A DNA stretch of 64,000 nucleotides from Chlorocebus sabaeus (taxonomy: Eukaryota; Chordata; Mammalia; Primates; Cercopithecidae): contig NC_132915.1 of NCBI RefSeq assembly GCF_047675955.1, positions 19,449,766 through 19,513,765 of the forward strand, in the 5' to 3' direction. Positions within the stretch are counted from its first letter, which is position 1. Every line of letters starts with the position of its first letter. Shown here piece by piece: positions 1-10,312 of the stretch. A model generated the notes under the pieces. It ran no database searches. It had not been told where the DNA came from and saw only the letters and a list, made by a program, of their open reading frames with translations. The translations under genes and the position numbers were made by a program.

Positions 1-522
1 GACTTATTTTCAGAAGCAGATGTGTTGAACTGTCGTTGCAGAAGAGATGGTGCTAACTCCAGAGCCTACAAAAGGGCCGAGCACACAACAAGCAGTCAGG
101 TTGTTTTTAAATAAATCAACAATCATTTCCTGTCCCAGATCACACACCCTCCCTCTTTCTGTCAGCTTATAAACATATTCACATCCGTATCCACTTAAAA
201 AACACCTTTCAGACCTACAATTATCTGGATCTTCTTTGTGGATAATCTAGGTCCCTCCCATGCTTTCAAATACCTGTTCTCCCACAAAGCCTAAATCTTG
301 GTTCCAGATCTGCCTAGCAGACACATCTGGATGCCCCACAGACCCCTCTTAAAACATTAAAGACAAACTGAGATCCTCTTCCCACGCCCAATCTCATTCA
401 ACTCAGCTGTGTGTCATGGCAAGCTGCTGCTATAAACTGTCACCCACACTTGCTGCCCTCCTCTTCTAACTGGTCCCCAGGTCCCATCCATTCTCTTAGA
501 TGTCTGAAATCCAACCCTTCTC

Positions 523-824
523 TTTTTTTTTTTTTTTTTTTTTGGAGACAGAGTTTTGCTCTAGTTGCCTAGGCTGGAGGACAATGGTGCAATCTCAGCT
601 CACTGCAACCTCCACCTTCTGGGTTCAAGTGATTCTCCTGCCCCAGCTTCCCAAGTAGCTGGGATTACAGGCGCCAGCCACCACTCCCAGCGAATTTTTT
701 TTTCAGTACAGATGGGGTTTCACCATGTTAGTCAGGCTGGTCTCGAACTCCTGACCTCAGGTGATCCACCCGCCTTGGCCTCCCAAAGTGCTGGGATTAA
801 GGGCGTGAGCCACAGTGCCCGGCC
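523..824 (-). repeat. Alu SINE, minus strand
   Basis: A poly-T run starts the element and the text runs through both Alu monomers to the usual '...gtgcccggcc' end, so the Alu is inserted antisense to the window and sense to CEP78 transcription. Near-identical flanks (ccaacccttct before, ccagcccttct after) look like its target-site duplication. It is moderately diverged. A 98-codon ORF across it is Alu-derived. Confidence 0.95.
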
Positions 825-1360
825 CCAGCCCTTCTTCTCTACCCTTAATTTGGGCCATTAGATTACAACAACAATTCACCATCCTTCCAAATTTAATTTG
901 CCTTCCACATGGAGGTTACAGTGAGCTCCTCTAGAAATTCCATCTCATCATCGTACAGCGGTTTCCCAAAACCTTCAGGATAACCCATGACAGGACAAAC
1001 AAGGACCCTCCCTGTTTCGCCCCCACAAGGTTTCCAGCCTCAACTCTCTGCTCTTTCTCAAACCCTAAATTCTAGTCCTGTACCTCAGCTTGCCATACTC
1101 TCTCCTAATTCCAAAACTTTCGCACAAACTGTTCCCTCCTGTTACCTAGCTAGCCTCTATAGGAAGCTGCCTCCATTATGCACAAAATGCTAAGTGCTCA
1201 AAGGAGTAACAGCATTTTGTCATATATCGTGGTTGACCTAACATATTTTCCGAATAATCAGAGAGTCTGGATCCCTAATTATACCACCATACATTTACAA
1301 ATGGCTTCTATTTGTAAAGCACTTTACAAACTTCTTATATACACCTTAGAAAATGAAGAC

Positions 1361-1646
1361 AGGCCCAGGGCGGTGGCTCACGCCTGTAATCCCAGCACTT
1401 TGGGAGGCCGAGGCGGGCGGATCACCTGAGGACAGGAGTTCGAGACCAGCCTGGCTAACATGCTGAAACCCCGTCTCTACTAAAAATACAAAAATTAGCC
1501 GGGCGTGATGGTGCGGGCCTGTAATCCCAGCTACTCGGGAGGCTGAGGCAGGAGAATCACTTGAATCTAAGAGGCGGAGGTGGCAATGAGTCGAGATCCC
1601 GCCACTGCACTGGATCCAGCCTGGGCGACAGAGTGAAACTGTGTCT

Positions 1647-1681
<35 letters not shown>
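1361..1681 (+). repeat. Alu SINE with long A tail, plus strand
   Basis: It starts at 'ggcccagggcggtggctca' and ends in an uninterrupted run of more than 30 A residues at about 1648-1681. The flanks share 'aatgaagaca', the likely target-site duplication. The long pure A tail suggests a fairly recent insertion, and tails of this kind are usually length-variable. Confidence 0.95.
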
Positions 1682-1683
<2 letters not shown>

Positions 1684-2054
1684 ATGAAGACAAAGGCTGA
1701 CATATATTAATTTCCTACCTGCTTAGTTCTCTGTCAGGCAAATTAAAGTCATTCAATAAAATAGGTAACATCTGTCAAATGTTTAATGACGTCCCAAACT
1801 GTGCTAAGAGCTCTGCAGGCATCAGCAGCGCAGGGAATCCTCGCAAAGGCGCACATAACCTGGGTCTCGTTATTAAGCCCATGTTACGGATGAGCACACT
1901 GAAGCCCTAGAGACCTTAAGCCACTCACCTAGTTGGTGAGTTTCCAGGCCGCACACCCCGTCTATTGCACACATACCCCGGCAATGGACACCACCCACCT
2001 AAAAACCCACTTCACCGAACCGACAGAGGGGCCCTGGAGGCGGGAACTACAAAC

Positions 2055-2307
2055 CTGTGTCCCCCAGCCAAGGCTGGAAGAAGCTCTTGATGGAGATCAA
2101 GGGTAGGTCTTTATTGATCTTGAGAGTGTTCAGCAGAGGCGCCCAGTCCACCCCGCGGAGCCGGTCGGCGTTGAAGTCCAGCACGCCCTCCCGGAGACAG
2201 GCGCGCACGGCGGGCAGCGGCACCGAGTCCTGCAGCGCGCACAGGTACTCGTAGTGCGAGAAGAAGTCCGCCGCGCTGTCGCGGCGCAGCTTCACCGAGT
2301 CGATCAT
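2055..2307 (-). CDS. CEP78: CEP78 exon 1, coding part (centrosomal protein 78)
   Basis: The minus-strand frame opens MIDSVKLRRDSAADFFSHYE and ends ...FFQPWLGDT plus one extra base, directly before a GT donor. I recognise it as the N terminus of CEP78, a leucine-rich-repeat centriole/centrosome protein needed for normal ciliogenesis; in humans loss of function causes cone-rod dystrophy with hearing loss. The exon gives 84 codons plus 1 nt (phase 1). The start at 2307 is chosen because it matches the known N terminus; an in-frame ATG 18 codons upstream exists but its extra residues are not part of the known protein. From memory the human protein has N, S and V where this exon has D (CALQDSVP), N (APLLNTL) and I (LPLISIK), which fits another primate. 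The exon is GC-rich and CpG-dense, with no stop or frameshift. Only the first exon is in the window. Confidence 0.93.
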
Positions 2308-2690
2308 GGCCCGAGGGCGGCCTCGGAGGATGCCCGCCGCGGAGACGCCGCCCGCGCCCACCCAGGAACACTGGGTCGCCGCCCGGCCGCTCCGGCACCC
2401 ACGGCCAGGCGGTGGCGGCAGCCGCGCACCGGGCTGAGGAGCGGCTATTCGGTCGGAAGACGCAAGGCCGGAGCCCCACGCTAGGCCGGTCCCTCAACGC
2501 CCCGCTCCCGCGCTGCCTCCCGCCCCGCGGCCCAGGCGGTTGGCGCCCGCCTCATAGTCCTTTGAGGCGCCGGGATTCAAGCCGGTGGGCGGTGCCGTGG
2601 AACGGTGCGCGAAGACGTCAACGTGCTCGCTGTGCGTCGACACGCAGGCCCCGCCTCCTGAGAACGGGCGGGCTGGCAGCGACCTTTGAT
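2308..2690 (-). promoter_or_regulatory. CEP78: CEP78 5' UTR and CpG-island promoter region
   Basis: This is the GC- and CpG-rich stretch just upstream of the CEP78 start codon; the island continues into exon 1 (to about 2.1 kb). It has no obvious TATA box, as expected for a housekeeping CpG-island promoter. Visible candidate sites are GC boxes (ccccgcctcc at about 2649-2658, gtgggcggtg at about 2585-2594) and a near-consensus CRE/ATF site (gacgtca at 2614-2620). The transcription start cannot be placed from sequence alone. CpG density falls sharply after about 2690, just before an Alu. Confidence 0.75.
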
Positions 2691-2758
2691 AGTGGTCAGG
2701 AGAGTGTGAGGGTTTACGAAAGTGTTTACTCATCGATCCAAATAAAAGTGAAATGTAT

Positions 2759-3054
2759 GGTCGGGTGCGGTGGCCCACCTCTGTAATCCCAGCACTTTGG
2801 GAGGCCGAGGCGGGCGGATCACCTGAGATCAGGAGTTCGAGACCAGCCTGGCCAACATGGCGAAACCCCGTCTCAATTGAAAATACAAACATTAGCCAGG
2901 CTTGGTGGCAGACGCCTGTAATCCCAGCTACTCGGGAGGCTGAGGAAGGAAAATCGCTGGAACCCGGGAGGCGGAGGCTGCAGTGAGCCGAGATCGCGCC
3001 ATTGCACTCCAGCCTGGGCGACAAGAGCGAAACTCCGTCTCAAAAAAAGAGAAG
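2759..3054 (+). repeat. Alu SINE, plus strand, upstream of the CEP78 promoter
   Basis: This is a full-length dimeric Alu from 'ggtcgggtgcggtggc' to a short, A-rich tail. The flanks share 'agtgaaatgt', the target-site duplication. It lies about 70 bases beyond the CpG island and is oriented opposite to CEP78. Confidence 0.95.
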
Positions 3055-3759
3055 AAAAAGTGAAATGTGGATGTAACAACGCACTTTTAAAAAATAGTCT
3101 AAACATCTGAGGAATGTGTCTGTGTTTGCAGCGTCCAGCCAGCACAGAGATTGCTCTCAAGGGATGTAGGAACGACTGTTTGAACGTGAACTGCAGTCAT
3201 TAAATCTTTTATGTCTGTGTTAATGTCTACAAATAAGCCTTAATTTCTGTAGTTTCTGCATATCTCACACGGCTCCTGGCAAATTGAAGAGTGTTTCATG
3301 AATTCAGGACTTCATTGTGTTTGCTGTGAATCAGTTTGTTTTGTACTGACGATGATGTTGGCTAACTCCCTGATGACTAGTAGTTATTTGAAATAATGTT
3401 CTCGGGATTATTTTAAGCACTGTTTAAGTATGAAATCATTTCATTCTCCTAACATCTCCTCAAAGAATATACTATTATATTCTACTTTACAAAAGGGGAA
3501 ACTGAGGGACAGGAAAGTTAAGTGGAAGCAAAGTGGAAGAATCCAGATAATTTTATCCGATTGCTAGAGCAATGATATTCCTCCGGTAGAGCCTTAGACT
3601 TTGTGTTTATCGCATTCCTCTTCCACCCACTGCATTCCGGATACTCCAACTTACTACCAACACACACACATGCACGCGCCTCTAAAATTCCGGAGATGTG
3701 GTCACCAATGATTTCTATGTGCTACGTGCTCAAATCATAGTAAGCACTTGTATATTCAT
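3055..3759. other. Intergenic, mostly unique sequence
   Basis: I see no gene here. The piece at about 3400-3560 (low-complexity 'ggggaaactgagggacagg' text) resembles the 3' part of MIR/L2-type repeats. A short CA-rich run lies near 3660. Confidence 0.5.
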
Positions 3760-4200
3760 AAACCAGCTTAAGAAGTGAAACATTACCATTCTTGTTGAGG
3801 AGCCTTGTGTAAACACCTTCCCAATCACTACTACTCTCTAACTGACCCTGATAACTGCTCTTCTGAACTTGGTATTCATCATTGCAATGTATGTCTTTAT
3901 GTTTCTGCTACATACGTAAGTAAGCAGTATATAATATTCTATATTTTCTTTTCCTACTTTATTTTTCGTTACCTTTACTAGGTCCATCCGTGATGACATA
4001 TAGAGATATTCATTTATTTTCCCTGTTGTATATAGGAGTTACATGTAGAAACATACAGTAAACATACAGTAATGTGTCTGTTTTTCTGTTGATGGAAATT
4101 TAAATTGTGTCCAACTTTATGATATCCAGTTTCTTGCTAGTCTCTAGCATCAATTAATGTAGTGTCCCTACCTTCTTAAAGCTCCCTCTTCCCTGTTTCC
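3760..4200 (-). repeat. Old LINE-1 3' end fragment (L1M type)
   Basis: The order of text (pre-poly-A region, then 'ttctgttgatggaaatttaaattgtg') reads like the reverse complement of an ancient L1M 3' UTR and ORF2 end. It is diverged and has no open frame. The boundaries are approximate and the subfamily is unassigned. Confidence 0.5.
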
Positions 4201-4439
4201 CATGAAGCCACCTGATTTTTTTTTTTTTCTTTACCTCTCGAATTTCTTCTTCTCAGTCGTATTCTTGGGCTTCTCTTGCTTACCCATTCTAAATGTTGCT
4301 GTTCGTCAGGTTTCTACCCTCAGCTTTCAGCCTTCTGACATTTTACAATTTCTCTGGGTGTTCTTGTCTTCTGCTCAGCCGTAACTTCCCCACTCTAGAC
4401 AGATGACTTCTAACACAGATAGTTCTCTTCCTCCATCAA

Positions 4440-4945
4440 ATTGCCCCCTAGAAAGCCAAGATTTCTCATTGCCCTCAGGATCAGATCTATATCACATAGT
4501 TTGACATACAGGCTCCTTCATAATTTGACTACCTCTGTTGTCTCTCTCCTTGCTACATTCTTCCTGGCATGTCTTCTCTAGATACACAGAACTGTTTGAA
4601 GTTTCTGATGTCCCATTGTTGCTGTCTGGGCCTTTTCATAGGCTGCTCCTTTATTTAGTGGGCTAACTTCCATTCTTTTCCCAGCCTTGGTTTGGGGCTT
4701 CCCTAAAAACCTGTTTCTCTCTAACCCTCATCTCTCTTCTCGTGCTTGTTTAGTACCTCACTACTGTGCTCCCTGACACCCTGTAGCATGACACTTAGAA
4801 CATCCAATGATAAGCATCTTTTTATATGGTTTTCCTTCCATAGTCTGTAAGCCCTTTAAAGGCAGGAAGCATGTCTCATTCATGCTTACGTTCCCTATGC
4901 CTAGCACAGCGTTAGCACAGGGGAAGTGCTGAATAACGACTAATT
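4440..4945 (+). repeat. LINE-2 (L2) 3' region fragment
   Basis: The stretch 'gtctgtaagccctttaaaggcaggaagcatg' followed by 'cctatgcctagcacagcg' and 'agtgctgaataacgac' is the typical L2 3' end in plus orientation. The preceding 300 bases fit the L2 ORF2 tail but are heavily mutated. It is an ancient mammal-wide repeat with no coding capacity. Confidence 0.7.
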
Positions 4946-5757
4946 GTAGGAACATTCTTCCCTATTCTCCCCACAAGCTATTGTCAGCACCCTGTGACCA
5001 CTGCCTGTGAATGCAGCTCAGAGAAGACTTCTTCATAGTAATAATCATTTAACATATTCATTTAAAATTTATGTTTCCTGTGCTTACTTATTTTTAGGAC
5101 GGCAAGATTTCCTTCAAGGACTTGCCTGATAATCTCAGAGTTCTCTGCTTCAGTTAAATTGCGACTTCATAGTTGCTTCAAAAAAAAAAGTGGCTTCAGT
5201 TCTCCTTTCAGCATCTGGTGGGTTCACCCACATGCTTCCTTGAACACCAAATGCAAACTGCCTCTCTGCAGCACCTCTGGGATCCTCTGACAAACCAGGC
5301 TCACACCTGGCCCAAGACAAAATGCCTTGGTTTCCTTGCAGGTGCATGACGTGGGAGGGACATTCTACTGGTATAAGAGATGAGCCCTCCTCCTTCAGGG
5401 GATCTGGTGAGTGTTTGAATAGAATATAGCTAAATGGTATCATTTAAGCTCTTATTCGCTGTGCTCTACTCCCAGTCAATCCAGACAATGTTATACCCAG
5501 ACTTCCTAGCTCACTTACCTTTCCATAAAACTGCAAGTTCGTCTGCTCATCTCTGATATTCATCCTCTTTGTACTTGCCTCCAGAGCAGTGAGGTTTGAT
5601 GGATCCAGGCACAGAGCAATGTCAACCTGGCCAGCAACATAAGCTGTCTTATTTTAACGGACATGTGGTCCCCATTTCTTTTTCCCATTACCTTCATTAT
5701 GGCTACTCACAATGGCTGTTCCAATTCCTTCTCCTTCATTCTTTTCGTGTTGCCACT
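4946..5757. other. Intergenic, no gene seen
   Basis: This is AT-moderate unique-looking sequence with no recognisable gene or repeat. The minus-strand ORF at 5150-5443 begins in an A9 run and matches no protein I know. Confidence 0.5.
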
Positions 5758-6113
5758 TGATATGGTTTGGCTGTGTCCCCACACAAATTTCACCTTGAAT
5801 TGTAATAATCCCCACATGTCAAGGGCAAAGCCAGGTGGAAATAATTGAATTATGGGGGTGGTTTCCCCCATATTGTCCTTGTGATAGTGAATAAGTCTCA
5901 TGAGACCTGATGGTTTTATAAACTGGAGTTCCCCTGCACAAGCTCTCTTGCCTGGCGCCATGTGAGATGTGCCTTTGCTTCTCCTTTGCCTTCTGCCATG
6001 ATTGTGAGGCCTCCCCAGCCATGTGGAGCTGTGAGTCCATTAAATCTCTTTCCTTTATAAATTATCCAGTCTCAGTTATGTCTTTATTAGCAGCTTGAGA
6101 ACAGATTAATACA
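5758..6113 (+). mobile_element. Solo LTR of a THE1-like MaLR endogenous element
   Basis: It begins TGATATGGTTTGGCTGTGTCC and runs through the usual text (a 'cctgatggttttata' segment, 'gtgaggcctccccagccatg', 'gagtccattaaatctctttc') to '...acagattaatacac'. That is the complete length of a THE1/MST LTR (about 350 bases). No internal region follows, so it is a solo LTR left by LTR-LTR recombination. It is one of three same-strand copies in the window. Confidence 0.85.
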
Positions 6114-6267
6114 CCATGACACTTCATTCTGCATCCCTGCTCTGTCACCTGAACAGGACACCTCTTACTTCACCAGGGAAACAAGTTCCAAATGTAAACT
6201 TTCTTGTCTTCTTTCTTCTGACTTTAGCTGCCTTCCAATCCATGCTCCACACTGCAGCCACCACCAC
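6114..6267. other. Short gap between THE1-like LTR and CKS2 copy
   Basis: I see nothing recognisable here. It could include the lost 3' end or flank of the CKS2 copy. Confidence 0.4.
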
Positions 6268-6545
6268 CTCCTCTGAAGAGAAGAATATGTGGTTCTGGCT
6301 CATGAATCATGTAATGAACCCAGCCTAGACGCTGTTGGACACAAGTCTCCTCCACTCCTCTTCAGACATCAGATGAGTTTTCGGTACTTGTTTGGAAAGT
6401 TCTCTGGGTAACATAACATGCCGGTACTTGTAGTGCTCCTCGAAGTACTTTTCTGGGTAATAGATCTGCTGTGGGCCATCCTGCTGGCGCGCTGCAGGAA
6501 ATGAAAGGTGAGCGCTAAGAGGGGAAATGAAAGAGAGCACGAAGA
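6268..6545 (-). pseudogene. CKS2: Processed CKS2 pseudogene, 3' truncated and frameshifted
   Basis: The minus strand carries the CKS2 5' UTR end (gcagcgcgccagcag), a start codon at 6479, and then most of the coding text of cyclin-dependent kinase regulatory subunit 2 without introns. Recognisable protein blocks are YRHVMLPRELSK and VPKTHLMSEEEWRRL. Frame is lost twice: the start-codon frame runs out of register within the first few codons, and one G is missing after EEEWRRL where the gene has GGTGTCCAA. The text stays recognisable to the last third (catgattcatgagccagaac) and stops near 6268, so the C-terminal residues and 3' UTR are missing. CKS proteins bind CDKs in the cell cycle; this copy cannot make one. 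CKS2 rather than CKS1B is favoured by PRELSKQ and by the UTR. Confidence 0.85.
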
Positions 6546-7408
6546 GGGGGCGCAGAAGGCAACACGTCCCCGTCCGGCCAAGGCAACAATTGATTCGCAA
6601 GAGACTAACCGGATCCTGCATCTCTGTGGGTCCCCATAGACACATAGCAGATGAAGCAATCAGACAGGATTTTTATGCTCAGAGAGCTAATATGAGACCT
6701 GTCCCCAGTGGAGATGGGCACGTGTCCAGAGAGGGGCTTCAGCACTGTGCTCCCCCCTCCTTCCCCAATGCCTGTCCACATGGGAAAACATAAAGGCAGA
6801 AAAGCTAACCAGCTGAATAATGGTGAGGAGATGACCTTTTTACTAGGGAAACTTGTAAATGCTTTGTGCACAAACCCAGGGCTCACGGAGGTATTAACCC
6901 AGGCACTATCATTCAGTTTGCCAGGGTTGTACAGAGAGCACAAAAGCTGCACCTCAGCAGGTGTCACTGACATTGAACACACGGGAATGGGACTCCCTAC
7001 AGTTCTATACCACCAAACCTCACATCTCACACTAATGTCAGGGCAACCAGTGCGTGAGTTGGCGGACACCTTCGGAGGGAAGAAGAGCCCTCAGCATCCT
7101 CATAGCCCAGCTTCTTCACAGCCCAGCTTCATGGACCACAGATTTCTTTAACATAGCATAAGCAAGTGGATGATTGTTCTAGATTGTCACTAGTTTTATG
7201 TCAAACCATATCACTGAAGTCCATTGAAAGCTCTCTTTCTAGCAACAAACACACATGAAAAACATTTGCAGCTCTTGTTGCCTTTGGATATATGCATTCC
7301 CAGAATAAACTCCTTCCTGTGAAACTAACCCTAGCACTTAGTCTGGGCAGAAAGGAATTCTAACTCTGTTACCTTTCAACATGCGGTTAAGAATATGCTA
7401 AAACTTAG
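6546..7408. other. Intergenic, no gene seen
   Basis: A 147-codon plus-strand ORF at 6708-7151 overlaps a minus-strand ORF. Neither matches a family I know and I see no splice or retrocopy signature. Treated as non-coding. Confidence 0.45.
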
Positions 7409-8035
7409 ACAGTCACATGCTGCATTATGACTTTTCAGCCAACAATGGATGGCAAATATGATTATAATGGAATTGAAAAAGTACACAATCATGTTTTATG
7501 ATTGTGTCTATGACATTACTGTACACTACTGTAGACTTTATAAACACTGTACACCTCATGTGTCTGTGGTGATGCTGATATTAAAAACCCTACTGTCCTA
7601 CCTATGAATGTATAACACATACAATTACATATAGTATATAATACTTGATAATGATAGTAAATGACAAGTTACTAGTTCATGTATTAACTATACTATGATT
7701 TTTATTGTTATTTTACAGTATACTCCTATTTTTTTAAGTTAACTGTAAAACGGCCTCAGGCAGGTCCTTCAGAAAGTATCCAGAAGAAGGCATTGTTATC
7801 ATAGGAGATGACAGCTCCATGCATGTTATTGACCCTGAAGACCTTCCATTGGGACAAGATGTAGAGGTAGAAGACGGTGATATTGATGATCCTGACCCTG
7901 TGTAGGCCTAGACTAACGTGTGTGTTCATGTATTTGTTTTTAACAAAAAAAAATTTTTTAATTAAAAAAAATGTAATAGAAGAAGTTTGTAGAATAAAGA
8001 TAAAAAGAAAGAAAATATTCAAAGTATTTGTGGTG

Positions 8036-8334
8036 TTTTTTTGTTTGTTTGTTTTTGAGCCAAAGTCTCACTCTGTCACCCAGGCTAGGGAACAGTGGCT
8101 TAATTTTGGCTCACTGCAACCTCCATCTTCTGGGTTCAAGCAATTCTCCCTGCCTCAGCCTCCCAAGTAACTGGGATTAAAGGCATGTGCCACCACTCCC
8201 CGCAAATTTTTGTATTTTTAGTAGAGATGGGGTTTCACCGTGTTGGCCAGGCTGGTCTCGAAGACTTCAGGTGGCCTGTCTGCCTTGGCCTCCCAAAGTG
8301 CTGGGATTACAGGTGTGAGCCACCATGCCCAGCC
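8036..8334 (-). repeat. Alu SINE inside the Tigger-like element
   Basis: Minus-strand Alu with a (TTTG)n-type tail; it ends '...accatgcccagcc'. It is moderately diverged, for example 'cagtggcttaattttggctc'. Confidence 0.93.
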
Positions 8335-8356
8335 CTTTGTGTGTGTGTGTGTGTTT
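8335..8356. repeat. Short (TG)n tract between two Alus
   Basis: About 8 TG units followed by 'ttttg' separate the two Alus. It arose within the host transposon's 'ctttgtgttttaagc' text or the second Alu's tail. Confidence 0.8.
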
Positions 8357-8659
8357 TGTTTTTTTTTTTTTTTTTTTGAGACAGTCTTGCTCTGTCACCC
8401 AGGCTAGAGTGCAGTGGTGTGATCTCAGCTCACTGCAAGCTCCGCCTTCCAGGTTCACGCCTTTCTCCTGCCTCAGCCTCCTGAGTAGCTGGGACTGTAG
8501 GCACCCGCCACCGCATCCAGCCAATTCTTTTTTGTATTTTTAGTAGAGGCAGGGTTTCACCATGTTAGCCAGAATGGTCTCAATCTCCTGACCTCGTGAT
8601 CCGCCCACCTTGGCCTCCCAAAGTGCTGGGATTATAGGCGTAAGCCACCGCGCCTGGCC
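8357..8659 (-). repeat. Second Alu SINE inside the Tigger-like element
   Basis: Minus-strand Alu with a 17-T tail; it ends '...gcgcctggcc'. The host text 'ccctttgtgt' flanks both sides of the second Alu, suggesting the target-site duplication. The two Alus are tandem, same strand, 22 bases apart. Confidence 0.93.
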
Positions 8660-9409
8660 GGCCCTTTGTGTTTTAAGCTTAGTGTTTTAAGCAAAAAATC
8701 CAAAAAGTTAAAAAAAAATTAAAAGTTTATAAAGTAAAAAAGTTAAAGTAAGCTAAGGTTAATTTATTATTGAAGGCATTTAAAAAATTAACAAATTTAG
8801 CGTAGCCTATGTGTACAGTGTTTATAAAGTCTACAATAGTGTACAGTAATGTCCTAGGCCTTCTCATTCGCTCACCACTCACTGACCGACTCACCCAGAG
8901 CAACTTCTAGCCCTGTAAGCTCCATTCACGGTCAGTGCCCTATATAGGTGTACCATTTTTAATCTTTTATGCCGTATTTTTACTGTCACTCTTCTATGTT
9001 AGATACACAAATGCCACTGTGTTACAACTGCCTATAGGATTCAGTACAGTAACATGCTGTACAGGTTTTTGGTCTAGGAGCAATAGGCTGTACAAGATAG
9101 CCTAGGTGTATAGTAGGTTTTACCATCTAGGTTCGTGTAAGTGCACTCTGTGATGTTCAAACAGTGATGAACTCGCTTAATGATGCATTTCTTAGATCCT
9201 ATCCCCATTGTTAAGCATGTATACATGTACACAATCATGTTTTATGTCCCAGGATACAGTTTGTATTTTCTAAAAATAACCATAGCACTATTTCCAGTCC
9301 CTCATTGTCTTCCAGAACTTTGCTACCCTCCACCAAAGGTTGAAGACGTATTACCTTTCCTTTAGAGTTGAGTGGAATCCATTGCTGTCTCGGTGACTAG
9401 AATGCAGCA

Positions 9410-9960
9410 GACATGAGTGCATTCATTTCCTAGAGCTCCTGTAACAAAGTCCCATAGATTGGGTAGCTTAGAAAAAAAAAAAGAACAGAAATGGATTCTC
9501 TTATAGTTTCTGAGGTTAGACATCTGAAATCAAGGTGTCAACAGGGTTGGTTCCTTCTGAAGCTGCTTAGAACAACAGAAATTTATTTTCTTAGAGTTCA
9601 AGAGGCCAGCAATCAGAAATCAAGGTGTCGGTAGAGCTGGTTCTCAGCTTTCCCTGGAGGCTCTGAGGGAGAATCTTTTCCAAGCCTCTCTCCTCTCTTC
9701 TGCTGGTTGCCAGTACTCCTTGGCATTCCTTGGCTTGTAGATCATCATTCTAATCTCTGCCTCTACTGCCACATGACACTATCCCCCACCTATATCCTGT
9801 GACCAAATTTTCCTCCTCTTATAAGGACACCAGTCATTGGATTAAGGCCCATTCTAATGCAGTATGACCTCATTTTAACTTGATTGTATCTGCAAAAATG
9901 TGATTTCCAAATAAGGTCACTGCCAGGGGTGAGATTTCCAAGGTTAGGTCATAAAAGAAA
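9410..9960 (-). repeat. MaLR-type (MLT1-like) LTR fragment
   Basis: The reverse complement reads as the 3' part of a common MaLR-like LTR: 'aggacacca' preceded by 'ggcccattctaatgcagtatg', and the end 'ctgtaacaaagtcccatagattgggtagctta'. It contains a local duplication (the 'caaggtgtc...gttggttcc' segment occurs twice, about 9530 and 9625). The family name is from memory and tentative. Confidence 0.5.
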
Positions 9961-9999
9961 ATCCCTCCTCTGCCTGAATCTCTCTCCCAATAGATGATC

Positions 10000-10312
10000 A
10001 CCATTGGAACCCAGCTACTATTTTATGGGGAAGCCTAGAACATATGAAGAGGCCACACGTAAAAGATCCCACTGACAGCCCCAGCGAAGGCCCCAGCCCA
10101 CAGCTAGACATTTAAGGGAACGGGCCTTCAGATGATTCCAACCCCAGCCTTTGAGCTGTGCCAGCTGAAGCTGAGTAGAGCAGAGAAGAATCACCCCCAC
10201 CCACTCCTGCCCAAAAATGCAGATTCGTGAGCAAAACATATGTAGTTGCTCTTTTAATCCGCTAAATTTTAGAGTTGTTTGTTATGTAACATTCAATTAC
10301 TGGAACATTACC
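10000..10312 (+). repeat. Old MaLR-type LTR fragment (tentative)
   Basis: Text such as 'gtgagcaaaacatatg' and 'taatccgctaaattttagagttgtttgttatg' has the layout of the 3' end of an MLT1-type LTR. It is strongly diverged and the boundaries are soft. Confidence 0.4.

Larger units (their letters stand above)
1..2054 (-). other. CEP78: Start of CEP78 intron 1 (partial)
   Basis: This is the intron that follows exon 1 of CEP78 on the minus strand. The donor site reads ACAG|GTTTGT, with GT at 2054-2053. The intron runs off the left edge of the window, so exon 2 is not visible. It holds two Alus (523-824 minus, 1361-1681 plus). Around 1770-1960 there is a stretch with the style of an old MIR/L2-type repeat (an 'aagcccatgttacggatgag' segment resembles the conserved core), too decayed to assign. 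The remaining sequence shows no conserved-looking exon; short ORFs there are chance or Alu-derived. Confidence 0.8.
7409..9225 (+). mobile_element. TcMar-Tigger-like DNA transposon fossil, split by two Alus
   Basis: The ends look like degraded terminal inverted repeats (acagtcacatgctgcattatgac at left; 'gatgcatttcttagatcctatccccattgttaagcatgta' at right). Inside are a decayed coding remnant (caggtccttcagaaagtatcc ... gatgatcctgaccctgtgtag at about 7760-7905) and a right arm with 'cagtacagtaacatgctgtacagg'. I recognise this as a common primate Tigger-class element of the Zombi/Tigger4 kind, but the exact name is uncertain. Two Alus (8036-8334 and 8357-8659) sit in its centre. No transposase can be made. 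Confidence 0.7.

Noticed and set aside
565..861. ORFs such as 565-861, 2494-3024, 51444-51746, 52775-53080
   Set aside because: These translate Alu sequence (typical GVSHRARP / AGVQWRDLGSLQ text) and are not genes.
2412..2786. A plus-strand gene starting in the CEP78 CpG island
   Set aside because: The frame ends in Alu-adjacent sequence, shows no known protein, and CpG-rich DNA gives stop-poor frames by chance.
6708..7151. 147-codon plus-strand ORF overlapping a 154-codon minus ORF
   Set aside because: Stop-poor stretch on both strands with no recognisable protein or retrocopy features.
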